A stretch of DNA of 20,799 bases from Candidatus Heimdallarchaeota archaeon. Its GTDB lineage: Archaea; Asgardarchaeota; Heimdallarchaeia; JABLTI01. Where the stretch lies: assembly GCA_030602675.1 (NCBI GenBank), contig JAUVZH010000008.1:1-20799 (forward strand), given 5' to 3'. The position numbers were made by a program, and so were the translations under genes. This document shows positions 1-6,860 of the stretch, in pieces. Each line of letters starts with the position of its first letter. Positions within the stretch are counted from its first letter, which is position 1. A model generated the notes under the pieces. It saw only the letters and a list, made by a program, of their open reading frames with translations. It ran no database searches and was not told the origin of the DNA.

Positions 1-839
1 TCAATCTTTTTTTCTAAATTCTTTTCATCAAAAAGAATTGCATGATGATCAATTTCTAGTGTATCACTTCTTTTTACTTGAAACTTAAATAAAAGATTAT
101 CACGTTTTATGTTAACTATTCTGGTCATTAATTTATTGCCTACGAGATTGATTTTAACTTCTCCAATGTGCTTCTTCGGAAAAATGAATTGAAGCGAATT
201 TTTTAATTGTACTTTATCGTTTATGATATCTCTACCAAATTTATCAATAATTAAATCACCAATTGAAGGATAATAATCTAAATTATGAGAAATTAACTCA
301 TCAAATTCTCTTAAATCAGCTGCTTTTACAGAAAAATCAAGTTGATAATATGCTGTAGAGCTGTCAATACTTTGTGAATAATCAATAGGGTCTGAATCAT
401 AATATTTACAGTCTGAAGTGTAATTTAAATTAAGTAGAGATACATCCCTGTGAAAAATTTTAGCAAATACATATTCTCCTTCAAAAAAATCATCAAATAA
501 ATCATTGTCTTTATTCAGTTTACTTTTAATCATTTCTCTTGACATTTTTTCTTTATTTTTCATGTATTGGATTCTTTTGTAATAATTACATAACTCAACA
601 AACTTCTTCAAATCAGATGGTTCTATAATTACAGAATGATAGTGGATGTGTGTATATTCCACATAATCTTGTTTGAAATTTGTTAATTCATCACTTTTCG
701 TAGCAATAAATTCACCATAAATGACTTCCAAACCTTGTCCTATATAAGGTTCAAGGAACAAAATTTTCATAATAAATTTGAAACCTTGAGATTCAAAATT
801 TTCTATTTCCCAAATCAAATCAGAATAGTTCCAATTCAT
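1..839 (-). CDS. Unrecognised protein, 3' end cut by the window edge
   Basis: An uninterrupted reading frame of 279 codons starts at the ATG at 839 and remains open at base 1, so the gene continues to the left. The first upstream in-frame codon that matters is a TGA, with no other ATG after it, which supports this start; no strong ribosome binding site is visible. The product starts MNWNYSDLIWEIENF, is rich in Asp, Lys, Tyr and Phe, and shows no signal peptide or membrane segment. I see no catalytic motif I can name. Acidic and aromatic patches around residues 110-160 could be a binding surface, but that is guesswork. It lies beside a tRNA and a TIR-domain gene, which hints at accessory content. 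Coding status is well supported by the long open frame in AT-rich DNA; the function is unknown. Confidence 0.75.
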   Translation of the reverse strand, partial: MNWNYSDLIWEIENFESQGFKFIMKILFLEPYIGQGLEVIYGEFIATKSDELTNFKQDYVEYTHIHYHSVIIEPSDLKKFVELCNYYKRIQYMKNKEKMSREMIKSKLNKDNDLFDDFFEGEYVFAKIFHRDVSLLNLNYTSDCKYYDSDPIDYSQSIDSSTAYYQLDFSVKAADLREFDELISHNLDYYPSIGDLIIDKFGRDIINDKVQLKNSLQFIFPKKHIGEVKINLVGNKLMTRIVNIKRDNLLFKFQVKRSDTLEIDHHAILFDEKNLEKKI

Positions 840-1110
840 AAATAGATGTACTTTTGGATAGAATTAAATTTATTGCTTGAACAAAAATTCACATTATTCA
901 ATATCCGCTATATATCATATGAGTTTTTTGTATCCAATTAATTTCTCTTTATTTTTTATCAGAAGCTCTCTTAGAACCTCTTTTTTATCAAAATTAAGAA
1001 CAAATTCGATGGATATTGGTCACCAAACATAAAAATCTACATAGATAAATAGGTCATTTTTTTAACGTTCCAAAATATTCAAAAAGTTTACCTTTTCAGA
1101 TAAATTAAAT
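840..1110. other. Intergenic region before tRNA-Val
   Basis: 271 bases, very AT-rich. It should hold the promoters of the minus-strand gene on its left and of the tRNA on its right. On the minus strand a short open stretch (about 1019 down to a TGA at 915-917) reads like coding sequence but has no start codon and is preceded by an in-frame stop, so it is not called. No repeat or RNA is evident. Confidence 0.5.
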
Positions 1111-1184
1111 GGGTGGATGATCTAGCCTGGTATGATACCTCGTTCACGTCGAGGAAGTCGAGAGTTCGAATCTCTCTTCACCCA
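1111..1184 (+). tRNA. tRNA-Val (anticodon CAC)
   Basis: A complete cloverleaf can be drawn by eye. The acceptor stem GGGTGGA (1111-1117) pairs with TTCACCC (1177-1183), including one G-T pair, and A1184 is the discriminator. The D arm has stem ATC/GAT and contains the GG of the D loop. The anticodon stem CCTCG/CGAGG (1138-1142 with 1150-1154) is perfect. The loop TTCACGT gives anticodon CAC at 1145-1147, which reads the valine codon GTG. The variable loop has five bases. The T arm GAGAG-TTCGAAT-CTCTC (1160-1176) is perfect. CCA is not encoded and there is no intron. It decodes only GTG, so another valine tRNA must exist elsewhere. Confidence 0.95.
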
Positions 1185-1221
1185 TTAATTATTCTATAAC
1201 TGACTACTCAACTATTTTATC

Positions 1222-2310
1222 TTAATCTGTAAAATTTGGTTCTGGACCTAATGAAGGTCTTTTTGGTTTTGATTTTCCATAAATAAATTTGATTAAATTC
1301 TGAATTTCTTTCGCATACTTGGCTTTTGTAGACATATCAAAATATTTCATTGATTTATATAGATATGGCAAATCATTTTTTGCTTTTTTCTGTTTTATTA
1401 CAATAATTAATCTCTTTTCACCAATACCTCGTTCTATCATAGCATCAATAATTTTTTTCTCATAACTTACTCCACCACTTGTTTTCTTCATTTTTTCCAA
1501 GTATCTGCTTGTAATAATTAGAGCAGTAAAATTAGCTTTCTCTATGTTATTCATAAATACAGTAAATCGATCACTATAATCTACATCCCACTCATCCCAA
1601 TAGACATGTATTCCATTACTTTGTAGTTCTCTAGCAAATTCTTCAATCCATTCAACAATATTATATCCTTTTGTGTATGAAATAAAAAGAGTTTTACCTA
1701 TGATATTAAACTCAGTATGGTAGCTTGAAATCCCTGTTTCATTTGAAAATTGAAGCTCATTTCTTAGATATTCAGTTGCAGAAAACCATTTCCCATCTTC
1801 CAATTTACTTAATCTTAAACATTCAGTAAAACCAGTACCCTCTATAGATTTTTCAATTCGAGCTAAAGCCCTAGCATATTCAAATCGCAAATCTATATCA
1901 TCTTCATCAGACATTTTCTCAATTAGAATTTTCTTTGCATTGTCTCTACCTATATTACCTAATAACCAAACAACTTTACCAATTAATCCTTCAATTATCT
2001 CATATTTTCTTAAATAATCAACTAGTGTTTCACTAACTTTATCTTTTACTTTATTTCCCATTCTGTCTAGACAATACATACCTAAATTAAACATTAACCT
2101 ACTTTCATCTAACAATAGGTATAGAAGTGCCTGAATAATTTCTCTTTCTAAGAATCCAATACCACTTATAGTCCAACCCAGATCTGTTTTTTGAATCCAA
2201 ACTCCATCTTTTGGAATTGAATTCTTAAGAATATTAATTTTGAATTCTTCGCCAGGAAAAATATCTATCAGAACTGGTATAGGATTAAATATAGGTTTTT
2301 CTTTATTCAA
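1222..2310 (-). CDS. TIR-domain protein with N-terminal helical domain
   Basis: A 362-residue protein. Residues about 206-345 form a TIR/SEFIR-like domain: strand FISYT (209-213), then WIEEFARELQSNGIHVYWDEWD (from 221), a TS-Y strand (267-270), and GGVSYEKK (279-286), where Glu284 sits at the position of the catalytic glutamate of NAD-cleaving TIR domains. Residues about 1-200 are mostly helical; 108-152 resemble HEAT-type repeats. TIR domains of this type usually cleave NAD+ or make cyclic ADP-ribose-like signals in antiphage defence, so a defence role is likely but inferred. The start is TTG at 2310; an in-frame TAA lies immediately upstream and the first internal ATG is about 70 codons in, so no other start gives a full protein. 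The gene is a single unit, between tRNA-Val and an orphan tRNA half. No partner gene (nuclease, SLOG, pore or STING-like effector) is adjacent, apart from the unrecognised partial gene beyond the tRNA. Confidence 0.85.
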   Translation of the reverse strand: MNKEKPIFNPIPVLIDIFPGEEFKINILKNSIPKDGVWIQKTDLGWTISGIGFLEREIIQALLYLLLDESRLMFNLGMYCLDRMGNKVKDKVSETLVDYLRKYEIIEGLIGKVVWLLGNIGRDNAKKILIEKMSDEDDIDLRFEYARALARIEKSIEGTGFTECLRLSKLEDGKWFSATEYLRNELQFSNETGISSYHTEFNIIGKTLFISYTKGYNIVEWIEEFARELQSNGIHVYWDEWDVDYSDRFTVFMNNIEKANFTALIITSRYLEKMKKTSGGVSYEKKIIDAMIERGIGEKRLIIVIKQKKAKNDLPYLYKSMKYFDMSTKAKYAKEIQNLIKFIYGKSKPKRPSLGPEPNFTD

Positions 2311-2423
2311 TTACAATCCCCAAATTAGTTCCTTTATTGTAGTTTATATTCTAAATTTATTCTTATTACTATAATTAGATTTTTTTTAAACTGAAAAGGA
2401 TTTTTCTCTTAAAACAGAATATA
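2311..2423. other. AT-rich upstream region of the TIR gene
   Basis: Contains the probable promoter of the TIR gene on the minus strand; AT-rich stretches at about 2335-2395 offer several TATA-like sequences and none stands out. No 3' half for the neighbouring tRNA fragment (no complementary anticodon-stem strand, TTCGAAT-like T loop or matching acceptor strand) is found here. Confidence 0.4.
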
Positions 2424-2455
2424 GCTAGCGTCATACCGAGCTAGACCACTCGCAC
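2424..2455 (-). pseudogene. Orphan 5' half of a tRNA
   Basis: Read on the minus strand from 2455, the sequence matches a tRNA up to the end of the 5' anticodon stem: seven acceptor bases GTGCGAG (2455-2449), TG linker, D stem GTC/GAC (2446-2444 with 2432-2430) around the D loop TAGCTCGGTAT, base G26, and CTAGC (2428-2424) as the anticodon-stem 5' strand. After that the sequence becomes AT-rich, the base expected to be U33 is A, and no pairing 3' strand, T arm or acceptor strand follows. No 3' half is seen anywhere in the window. It may be a remnant left by recombination in the anticodon loop, or the 5' half of a split tRNA. A TATA-like TTTTAA lies about 20-25 bases upstream. The amino acid identity cannot be read because the anticodon is missing. 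Confidence 0.6.
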
Positions 2456-2559
2456 TTGCCTGATTTTATTTGTTAAAAGCAACCTATTGAATATTTCTAC
2501 AACACTATGTTCCTTTTATGTAAATAATGAACAAAAGGAATAAGCAAAAAGGAGTACGC

Positions 2560-2721
2560 CTATCCTTTACTTTCTCGATTCTTTGGTCTTAATCTTTTAG
2601 AACCACATTTGCGACATTTCTTAGCTCGTAAAGCATTTCGAGCATAACATTTTCTGCAAATTTGTACGTAAAGTAGTTTTCTTCGAGCGAGTTCTCGTTT
2701 CTCTGGATCGGCTACGGGCAT
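2560..2721 (-). CDS. rpl40e: Large-subunit ribosomal protein eL40 (L40e)
   Basis: 53 residues starting MPVADPEKRELARRKL. It is a small basic zinc-ribbon protein of the large ribosomal subunit, homologous to the ribosomal part of eukaryotic ubiquitin-L40. The sequence shows the family signature: CRKC followed by CRKCGSKRLRPK, the four zinc-binding cysteines in two C-x2-C pairs. Length and composition are normal for archaeal L40e (about 50 residues). The ATG at 2721 is preceded by GGAG nine bases upstream. There is no ubiquitin fusion. It is a separate unit downstream, on the same strand, of the multidomain gene at 2810-4684 and has its own candidate promoter. Confidence 0.95.
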   Translation of the reverse strand: MPVADPEKRELARRKLLYVQICRKCYARNALRAKKCRKCGSKRLRPKNRESKG

Positions 2722-2769
2722 CTTTTTTTTCTCCGTTTGATTAGAACATTTTTCAAAAAACCTACTTTC

Positions 2770-2777
2770 TATTTAAG
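2770..2777 (-). promoter_or_regulatory. TATA box for the L40e gene
   Basis: On the minus strand CTTAAATA occurs about 49-56 bases before the L40e ATG, placing transcription start near 2747 and leaving a short leader that contains the GGAG ribosome binding site. This is the typical archaeal TATA spacing; no experimental start is known. Confidence 0.55.
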
Positions 2778-2809
2778 TGTTTTTCGCTAATAATGATATT
2801 TACAAGATT

Positions 2810-4684
2810 TTATGTTTTTGGTTTAGTAGTGGTTTTCTTTGCTTTTGGAGTTAATGTTTTTTTCTTAGCAGTTGTACTAGCCTTTGGTTTTGTAGCTGGT
2901 TTCTTTTTAGTAGTAGCAGCTTTCTTTGTAGGTGTTGTTTTCGGTTTTGTGGTTGTCTTCTTTGGAGGTGGTTTTTTAGGTGCGGGTTTTTTGACAGCGT
3001 TTTTCTTTGGAGTCTCTTTTGTTGTTTTTGGTTTTACTTCTTTCTTTGGTGCAAATTCTTCCAAGTCAAGAGTTGTAATGAATGTTCTATCATTGTTCAT
3101 TGTAATGGCTGCATTTATTCTCTTTTGAACAATTAATCGATAGATGATCTGCTCTGCTTCTTCAGCTGTTACAAATGAATTTTCCAAAAATATTTCCATT
3201 GGAACATTTTTTACACCTAAAAGAGTCTGACTGATTTTGGTTTCATAAAATCGTTCAATAACAGTTATTGGAATTTCAATTTTTTTGTCAACGACTTTTG
3301 TTAAAAGATTAAATGACCCTTCTTTGTATGCAGTTATCATTTCTTGTATTACTTCTACAAATATTGGTCCAAGTTTTTTGAAATTATTACTTCTTACCAA
3401 CTTTTCTGCTTCCTCTATACTGAAAGACTCAATTAAAGCTAAACCAATAAGTGTTGCATTATAATCTTCCAATTCCTCAGCACAACGCTCAGCCAATTTT
3501 CCACCCTTTACAATAAATTTCAATCTGACTTTAATGGAAATTCTTGTAAGTTGAAAATTGCCAGAAACGACCTTTAAAGTAATATCATGTAATACTTTTG
3601 ATGGTACTTCTGGAACCCTCTTACCTATTATTACATCTTCTAAGAATTCTTCTAAACCTTCTGATGCTATGTCAGTTACTTCTATTGCTATCTCAAGCAA
3701 TGCTTTTGCTAATTGCTCTCTTATTTCCTCTATAGGTTCTTCGTATGCATTCTCAAGAATCTCGAGGAAATAACCTCTAAATAACTCGGGTTGGACTTCT
3801 CCAATAATTTCTAATTGCTGAGCAATTGCTAATCGGACATCTTGTTGCGGTTCATCATTTAATTCTAGCATTTTAGGAATAAGACTTAATCCTAATTCTG
3901 CTGAAATTTTCGTTAAAGATGTTAATGCTTTGATTGCTTCTATCTTGGTATTCGCTTCTCCATTTGATAAAAGCTTGAATAGCGAATCAAGTTTTTTGAT
4001 TGAATCCTCTAGACCAGTCATTAAATCTTCAACAATTGGAATAGCACTTTCTTTTTTTAATCGTGCAATTACATCTCTCTTATCAGCTACTGGTTTTTCT
4101 TCTAATGTTTTAGATAATTGTTCTGTAGCATCTGCTTGTGGTGTTTCGATTGTAGTACCAAGCAATTTCTCTGGTCGAATGGGCAACTCTACATTTACTG
4201 CAACATCTGCTTCTTTAACTTTAGCAATATCTTTTACTTCTTTAGATTTAACAGGAGGTGCGTCTGGTTCTTTTGTAATTTCTTCTGCATCGATAACTAT
4301 TGCTTGATCATTTACTATTTCGGATGTTTCTGACCTATCCTCTTTTGATGTTTTTGTATCTTTATCTTTGGTTGGTTCATCTTCTACTATAGGAGTTTTA
4401 ATTTCAACAGCAGATTTTGCTATTTTAATATTAATTGGAACCTTGAGCTCAATCACATCAGTTATTTTTCCTATGGCACTATAAGGAATAGTTTTGGAGG
4501 GAACAACTAGCTTCTCATTGATTTCTGTTTCAAAAGTCAACCCAATTTGTCCATCGTCACCTATGTTAACAGATATACATTTTCCAATTGTTTCACCATT
4601 AGAATCGATGATCATCTTCCCTTCTAAATCGGTTTCCCCATTCAAAGAGACTGATGATTTATCATTATCGTTTTCTTCTGCCAT
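2810..4684 (-). CDS. Multidomain protein: PRC-barrel-like, helical repeats, PCI/winged-helix-like, H1-like tail
   Basis: A 624-residue protein with four visible parts. Residues about 19-90 look like a PRC-barrel: beta-rich, with a DSNGETIGK turn and later VVPSKTIPYSAIGKITDVIEL. Residues 95-210 are an acidic, Lys/Glu/Thr-rich disordered linker. Residues about 215-400 are amphipathic helices in pairs that resemble HEAT repeats. Residues about 465-540 have the pattern of a PCI-type winged helix (EEAEQIIYRLIVQKRINAAI). Residues 545-624 are almost only Lys, Pro, Thr and Ala, including PKK, TKPK and TAKKK repeats, as in histone H1 tails. There is no signal peptide or membrane segment. A role on nucleic acid or on a ribosome/chromatin scaffold is inferred from the basic tail. 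The ATG at 4684 is the natural start. It lies upstream of L40e on the same strand, but L40e has its own promoter. I do not recognise the complete architecture. Confidence 0.85.
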   Translation of the reverse strand: MAEENDNDKSSVSLNGETDLEGKMIIDSNGETIGKCISVNIGDDGQIGLTFETEINEKLVVPSKTIPYSAIGKITDVIELKVPINIKIAKSAVEIKTPIVEDEPTKDKDTKTSKEDRSETSEIVNDQAIVIDAEEITKEPDAPPVKSKEVKDIAKVKEADVAVNVELPIRPEKLLGTTIETPQADATEQLSKTLEEKPVADKRDVIARLKKESAIPIVEDLMTGLEDSIKKLDSLFKLLSNGEANTKIEAIKALTSLTKISAELGLSLIPKMLELNDEPQQDVRLAIAQQLEIIGEVQPELFRGYFLEILENAYEEPIEEIREQLAKALLEIAIEVTDIASEGLEEFLEDVIIGKRVPEVPSKVLHDITLKVVSGNFQLTRISIKVRLKFIVKGGKLAERCAEELEDYNATLIGLALIESFSIEEAEKLVRSNNFKKLGPIFVEVIQEMITAYKEGSFNLLTKVVDKKIEIPITVIERFYETKISQTLLGVKNVPMEIFLENSFVTAEEAEQIIYRLIVQKRINAAITMNNDRTFITTLDLEEFAPKKEVKPKTTKETPKKNAVKKPAPKKPPPKKTTTKPKTTPTKKAATTKKKPATKPKASTTAKKKTLTPKAKKTTTKPKT

Positions 4685-4988
4685 AGCTGCATTTCTCTTA
4701 AAATTAACTAGTTTACTAACCCTCTATTAAACGTCTACTATCCACGTTATTCTTTAGCTTTATAGAATAATATATTAGCATTATGTTTGGGTGAATTTGG
4801 GTTTTTTCTTATATAAATAAATAGTTTATTAACAAATTATTTGATAATATAAACAATTACTAAATTAAATATCTGCTGAATTATTATAACTAATGATTAT
4901 TCTTTTTAACAAGTAGTATTAAAATAACAATAAATAAGTGTACATCACAGTATAAATAACATACAAATTAATTTATGGTGAAGCTAAA
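4685..4988. promoter_or_regulatory. Divergent intergenic region with promoters for both flanking genes
   Basis: About 300 bases, extremely AT-rich and without open frames of interest. For the plus gene, TATAAATA at 4951-4958 precedes a start near 4980 and the GGTGA ribosome binding site at 4978-4982. For the minus gene, two TATA-like sequences exist on the minus strand, one around 4760-4766 (CTATAAAG) and one around 4723-4730 (TTTAATAG); I cannot choose between them. Confidence 0.6.
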
Positions 4989-5762
4989 ATGGTAAAATAT
5001 TGTCCAAGATGTGGTGCAAGAGCTATTCCGGGAGCTAAATTCTGCAGATCGTGTGGAAGCAAATTAGATAAGAAGGAAAAAGCTTCAAAAGTTCAAGAAG
5101 TTGAAAAAACATTTCAAGAGGATGATTATGAATCAGAAGAAGAACCATCACCTCCTGTAAAAGTTGAGCTAACAAAAGAAGAAGAAGATTCATTGCTAAC
5201 TTTATCTGAAATAATTCCTCTACAAAAGAAAATAGAAGAGCTCAAGAAGAATAAAGATACTTTAGAAATTCGATTTAGAGTAGAAGAGGAAATTACAGAG
5301 AAAGAGTACAATACTGAACTAAAGAAAATAATCACTGATATGTCTAAATTTGAAAAAGAGATTAAGGTGAAAAGAAAAGTTATGTCTTCATTATTTTTAT
5401 TAAACCTTGTACAAGAAGTTTTGGAAATGCGAGAGCGACAAGAGAAACTAGAGGAAATTTTCACAGAAGGACGAATACAAGAATCCACTTATGACCGCTT
5501 AAAGAAGGAATACAAAGAAAAAGAAAAAGCTACTCAAGCAAAAGTAGATGAAGAAGAAGCAAAGCTAAAACAATACAGACGAAACCTCATTGACGAAAAG
5601 GATGAAATTACATCCTTAAAAGAAGAATTGTTTGCTCGATTTTCAGTAGAGGAATTTACTGAGAAGGAATATCGTGCGAAAATTAAAAAGCTAGAATCCC
5701 GTAATCTTGAGGGTTTAATTGCTGCTGTTGATGAAATTATTGCAAGAATGTCAAAGGTTTAA
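4989..5762 (+). CDS. Zinc-ribbon protein with three SHOCT-like repeats and coiled coil
   Basis: 257 residues. The N-terminus is a zinc ribbon of the double C-x2-C kind: Cys5, Cys8, Cys19 and Cys22 (CPRCG, then FCRSCG). An acidic linker (40-65) follows, then highly charged coiled-coil helices. Within them a short motif recurs three times, at about 92-114, 154-176 and 214-236, with consensus L-x2-RF-x-V-E-x2-hT-E-K-E-Y; two copies share the identical string TEKEY. The motif resembles SHOCT-type oligomerisation helices, but the match is by eye. No membrane segment is present, so it is probably cytosolic. The start is supported by GGTGA seven bases upstream; the nearby ATG at 4976 is in a frame that stops at once. 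Likely a scaffold or oligomerising protein; function unknown. Confidence 0.85.
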   Translation: MVKYCPRCGARAIPGAKFCRSCGSKLDKKEKASKVQEVEKTFQEDDYESEEEPSPPVKVELTKEEEDSLLTLSEIIPLQKKIEELKKNKDTLEIRFRVEEEITEKEYNTELKKIITDMSKFEKEIKVKRKVMSSLFLLNLVQEVLEMRERQEKLEEIFTEGRIQESTYDRLKKEYKEKEKATQAKVDEEEAKLKQYRRNLIDEKDEITSLKEELFARFSVEEFTEKEYRAKIKKLESRNLEGLIAAVDEIIARMSKV

Positions 5763-5900
5763 TTTTTCTTTGACATTATATCTTTCATTTTGTTTTTTTA
5801 CTGATTTTTGTTTCCATTAAATTACTTTTTGTAGCAAAGATTTTAATTTGAAGAATTAACGATTTTTTCTTATACAACTCCTAGGAATGTTCGTATTCAA
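5763..5900 (+). promoter_or_regulatory. Promoter region of nadA-nadC
   Basis: The 138-base gap holds a TATA-like ATTTTAATTT at about 5840-5849, some 50-60 bases before the nadA ATG. No strong ribosome binding site is visible; AGGA in CCTAGGAATG lies about 16 bases upstream. A T-rich stretch just after the preceding stop (5763-5805) may serve as that gene's terminator. Confidence 0.4.
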
Positions 5901-6860
5901 ATGTCAACCAAATCTAAGAAGCTCAAATTATCACAAAAAGAGATTGAAAGGATTTCGAATGAAATACTTGATCTCAAGAAAGAGAAGAATGCTATTATTC
6001 TTGCCCACTATTATCAAGAGCTTGAAGTACAAGATGTTGCAGATAAGATAGGTGATTCTTTAGGCTTAAGTCAAATAGCAAAAGATGTTCAAGATGCAGA
6101 TACTATTGTTTTCGCAGGAGTGCATTTTATGGCTGAGACTGCTAAGATACTTAGTCCCTCAAAAAAAGTTCTTATCCCCGATCCAAGAGCTGGGTGTCCA
6201 ATGGCTAACCAATGCACACCAGATATAGTTAAAGCTGCTAGAGAACAACATGGTGAAGACATTCCAGTAGTTGTTTATGTCAATACTACTGCTGAAACAA
6301 AAGCAGCTGCTGATGTTACATGTACAAGTTCTAACGCACCAATTGTTGTGAAAAATCTTGGCAGCAAAAAAGTACTCTTTGGTCCAGACCGTAACTTGGG
6401 ATTATTCGTACAGAAACAACTACCAGATGTAGAAGTTATTTCAATACCAGAAGATGGACATTGTATAGTTCATAAAAGATTTAGTGTTGATGCAATAAAC
6501 GAGTATCTAAAACGATATCCTGATGCTCATGTAATTGCTCATCCAGAATGTAATATTGAAATTCAAGAAATGGCTGATTTTGTAGGGTCAACATCAAGTT
6601 TAAGAAAATATGGTCGAGAAACAGATGCAAAAGTAATAATTGTTGCAACTGAAAAGGGACTTGTTGATAGATTAAATAGGGATACGCCGGGAAAGAAATT
6701 TATTCTAGCAAAGGATACAGCTATTTGTAGAAACATGAAGAAAATAACAATCGAAAATATAAGGGATTCATTACTGTATGAACAATATGAAATAATAATT
6801 CCGAAAGAAATTCAAGATAAAGCAAAAAAAGCAATCTTAAGGATGTTTGAATTAACATGA
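5901..6860 (+). CDS. nadA: Quinolinate synthase NadA
   Basis: 319 residues, normal for NadA. It condenses iminoaspartate with dihydroxyacetone phosphate to quinolinate in de novo NAD synthesis, using a [4Fe-4S] cluster. The sequence shows family motifs in order: AHYYQELEVQDVAD (35-48), GDSLGLS (51-57), FAGVHFMAETAKIL (71-84), DPRAGCPMA with cluster Cys99, VNTTAETKA (128-136), CTSSNA (141-146), GPDRNLG (161-167), GHC-VH with Cys188, HPEC (214-217), GST (229-231), ATEKGL (249-254) and CRNMK with Cys276. The three cluster cysteines are all present. The stop overlaps the start of nadC by four bases (ATGA), so the two are translationally coupled. No gene for the preceding step (aspartate oxidase or aspartate dehydrogenase) lies nearby. 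Confidence 0.96.
   Translation: MSTKSKKLKLSQKEIERISNEILDLKKEKNAIILAHYYQELEVQDVADKIGDSLGLSQIAKDVQDADTIVFAGVHFMAETAKILSPSKKVLIPDPRAGCPMANQCTPDIVKAAREQHGEDIPVVVYVNTTAETKAAADVTCTSSNAPIVVKNLGSKKVLFGPDRNLGLFVQKQLPDVEVISIPEDGHCIVHKRFSVDAINEYLKRYPDAHVIAHPECNIEIQEMADFVGSTSSLRKYGRETDAKVIIVATEKGLVDRLNRDTPGKKFILAKDTAICRNMKKITIENIRDSLLYEQYEIIIPKEIQDKAKKAILRMFELT

Noticed and set aside
915..1019. Minus-strand stretch that reads like the end of a Lys/Leu/Glu-rich protein
   Set aside because: It has no start codon, an in-frame TGA lies just upstream, and open stretches of about 35 codons of this composition arise by chance in AT-rich DNA; it might be a gene remnant but cannot be supported.
1111..1184. Possible attachment-site duplication of the tRNA-Val 3' end
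   Set aside because: I looked for a second copy of the T-loop and acceptor 3' strand in the window and saw none; any partner site would lie outside.
2793..3128. Plus-strand open frame with a very hydrophobic product, antisense to the lysine-rich tail
   Set aside because: The hydrophobic Phe/Val/Leu-rich reading is the complement of AAA/AAG, ACA and CCA codons of the Lys/Thr/Pro tail on the minus strand; it has no ribosome binding site and no homology pattern.
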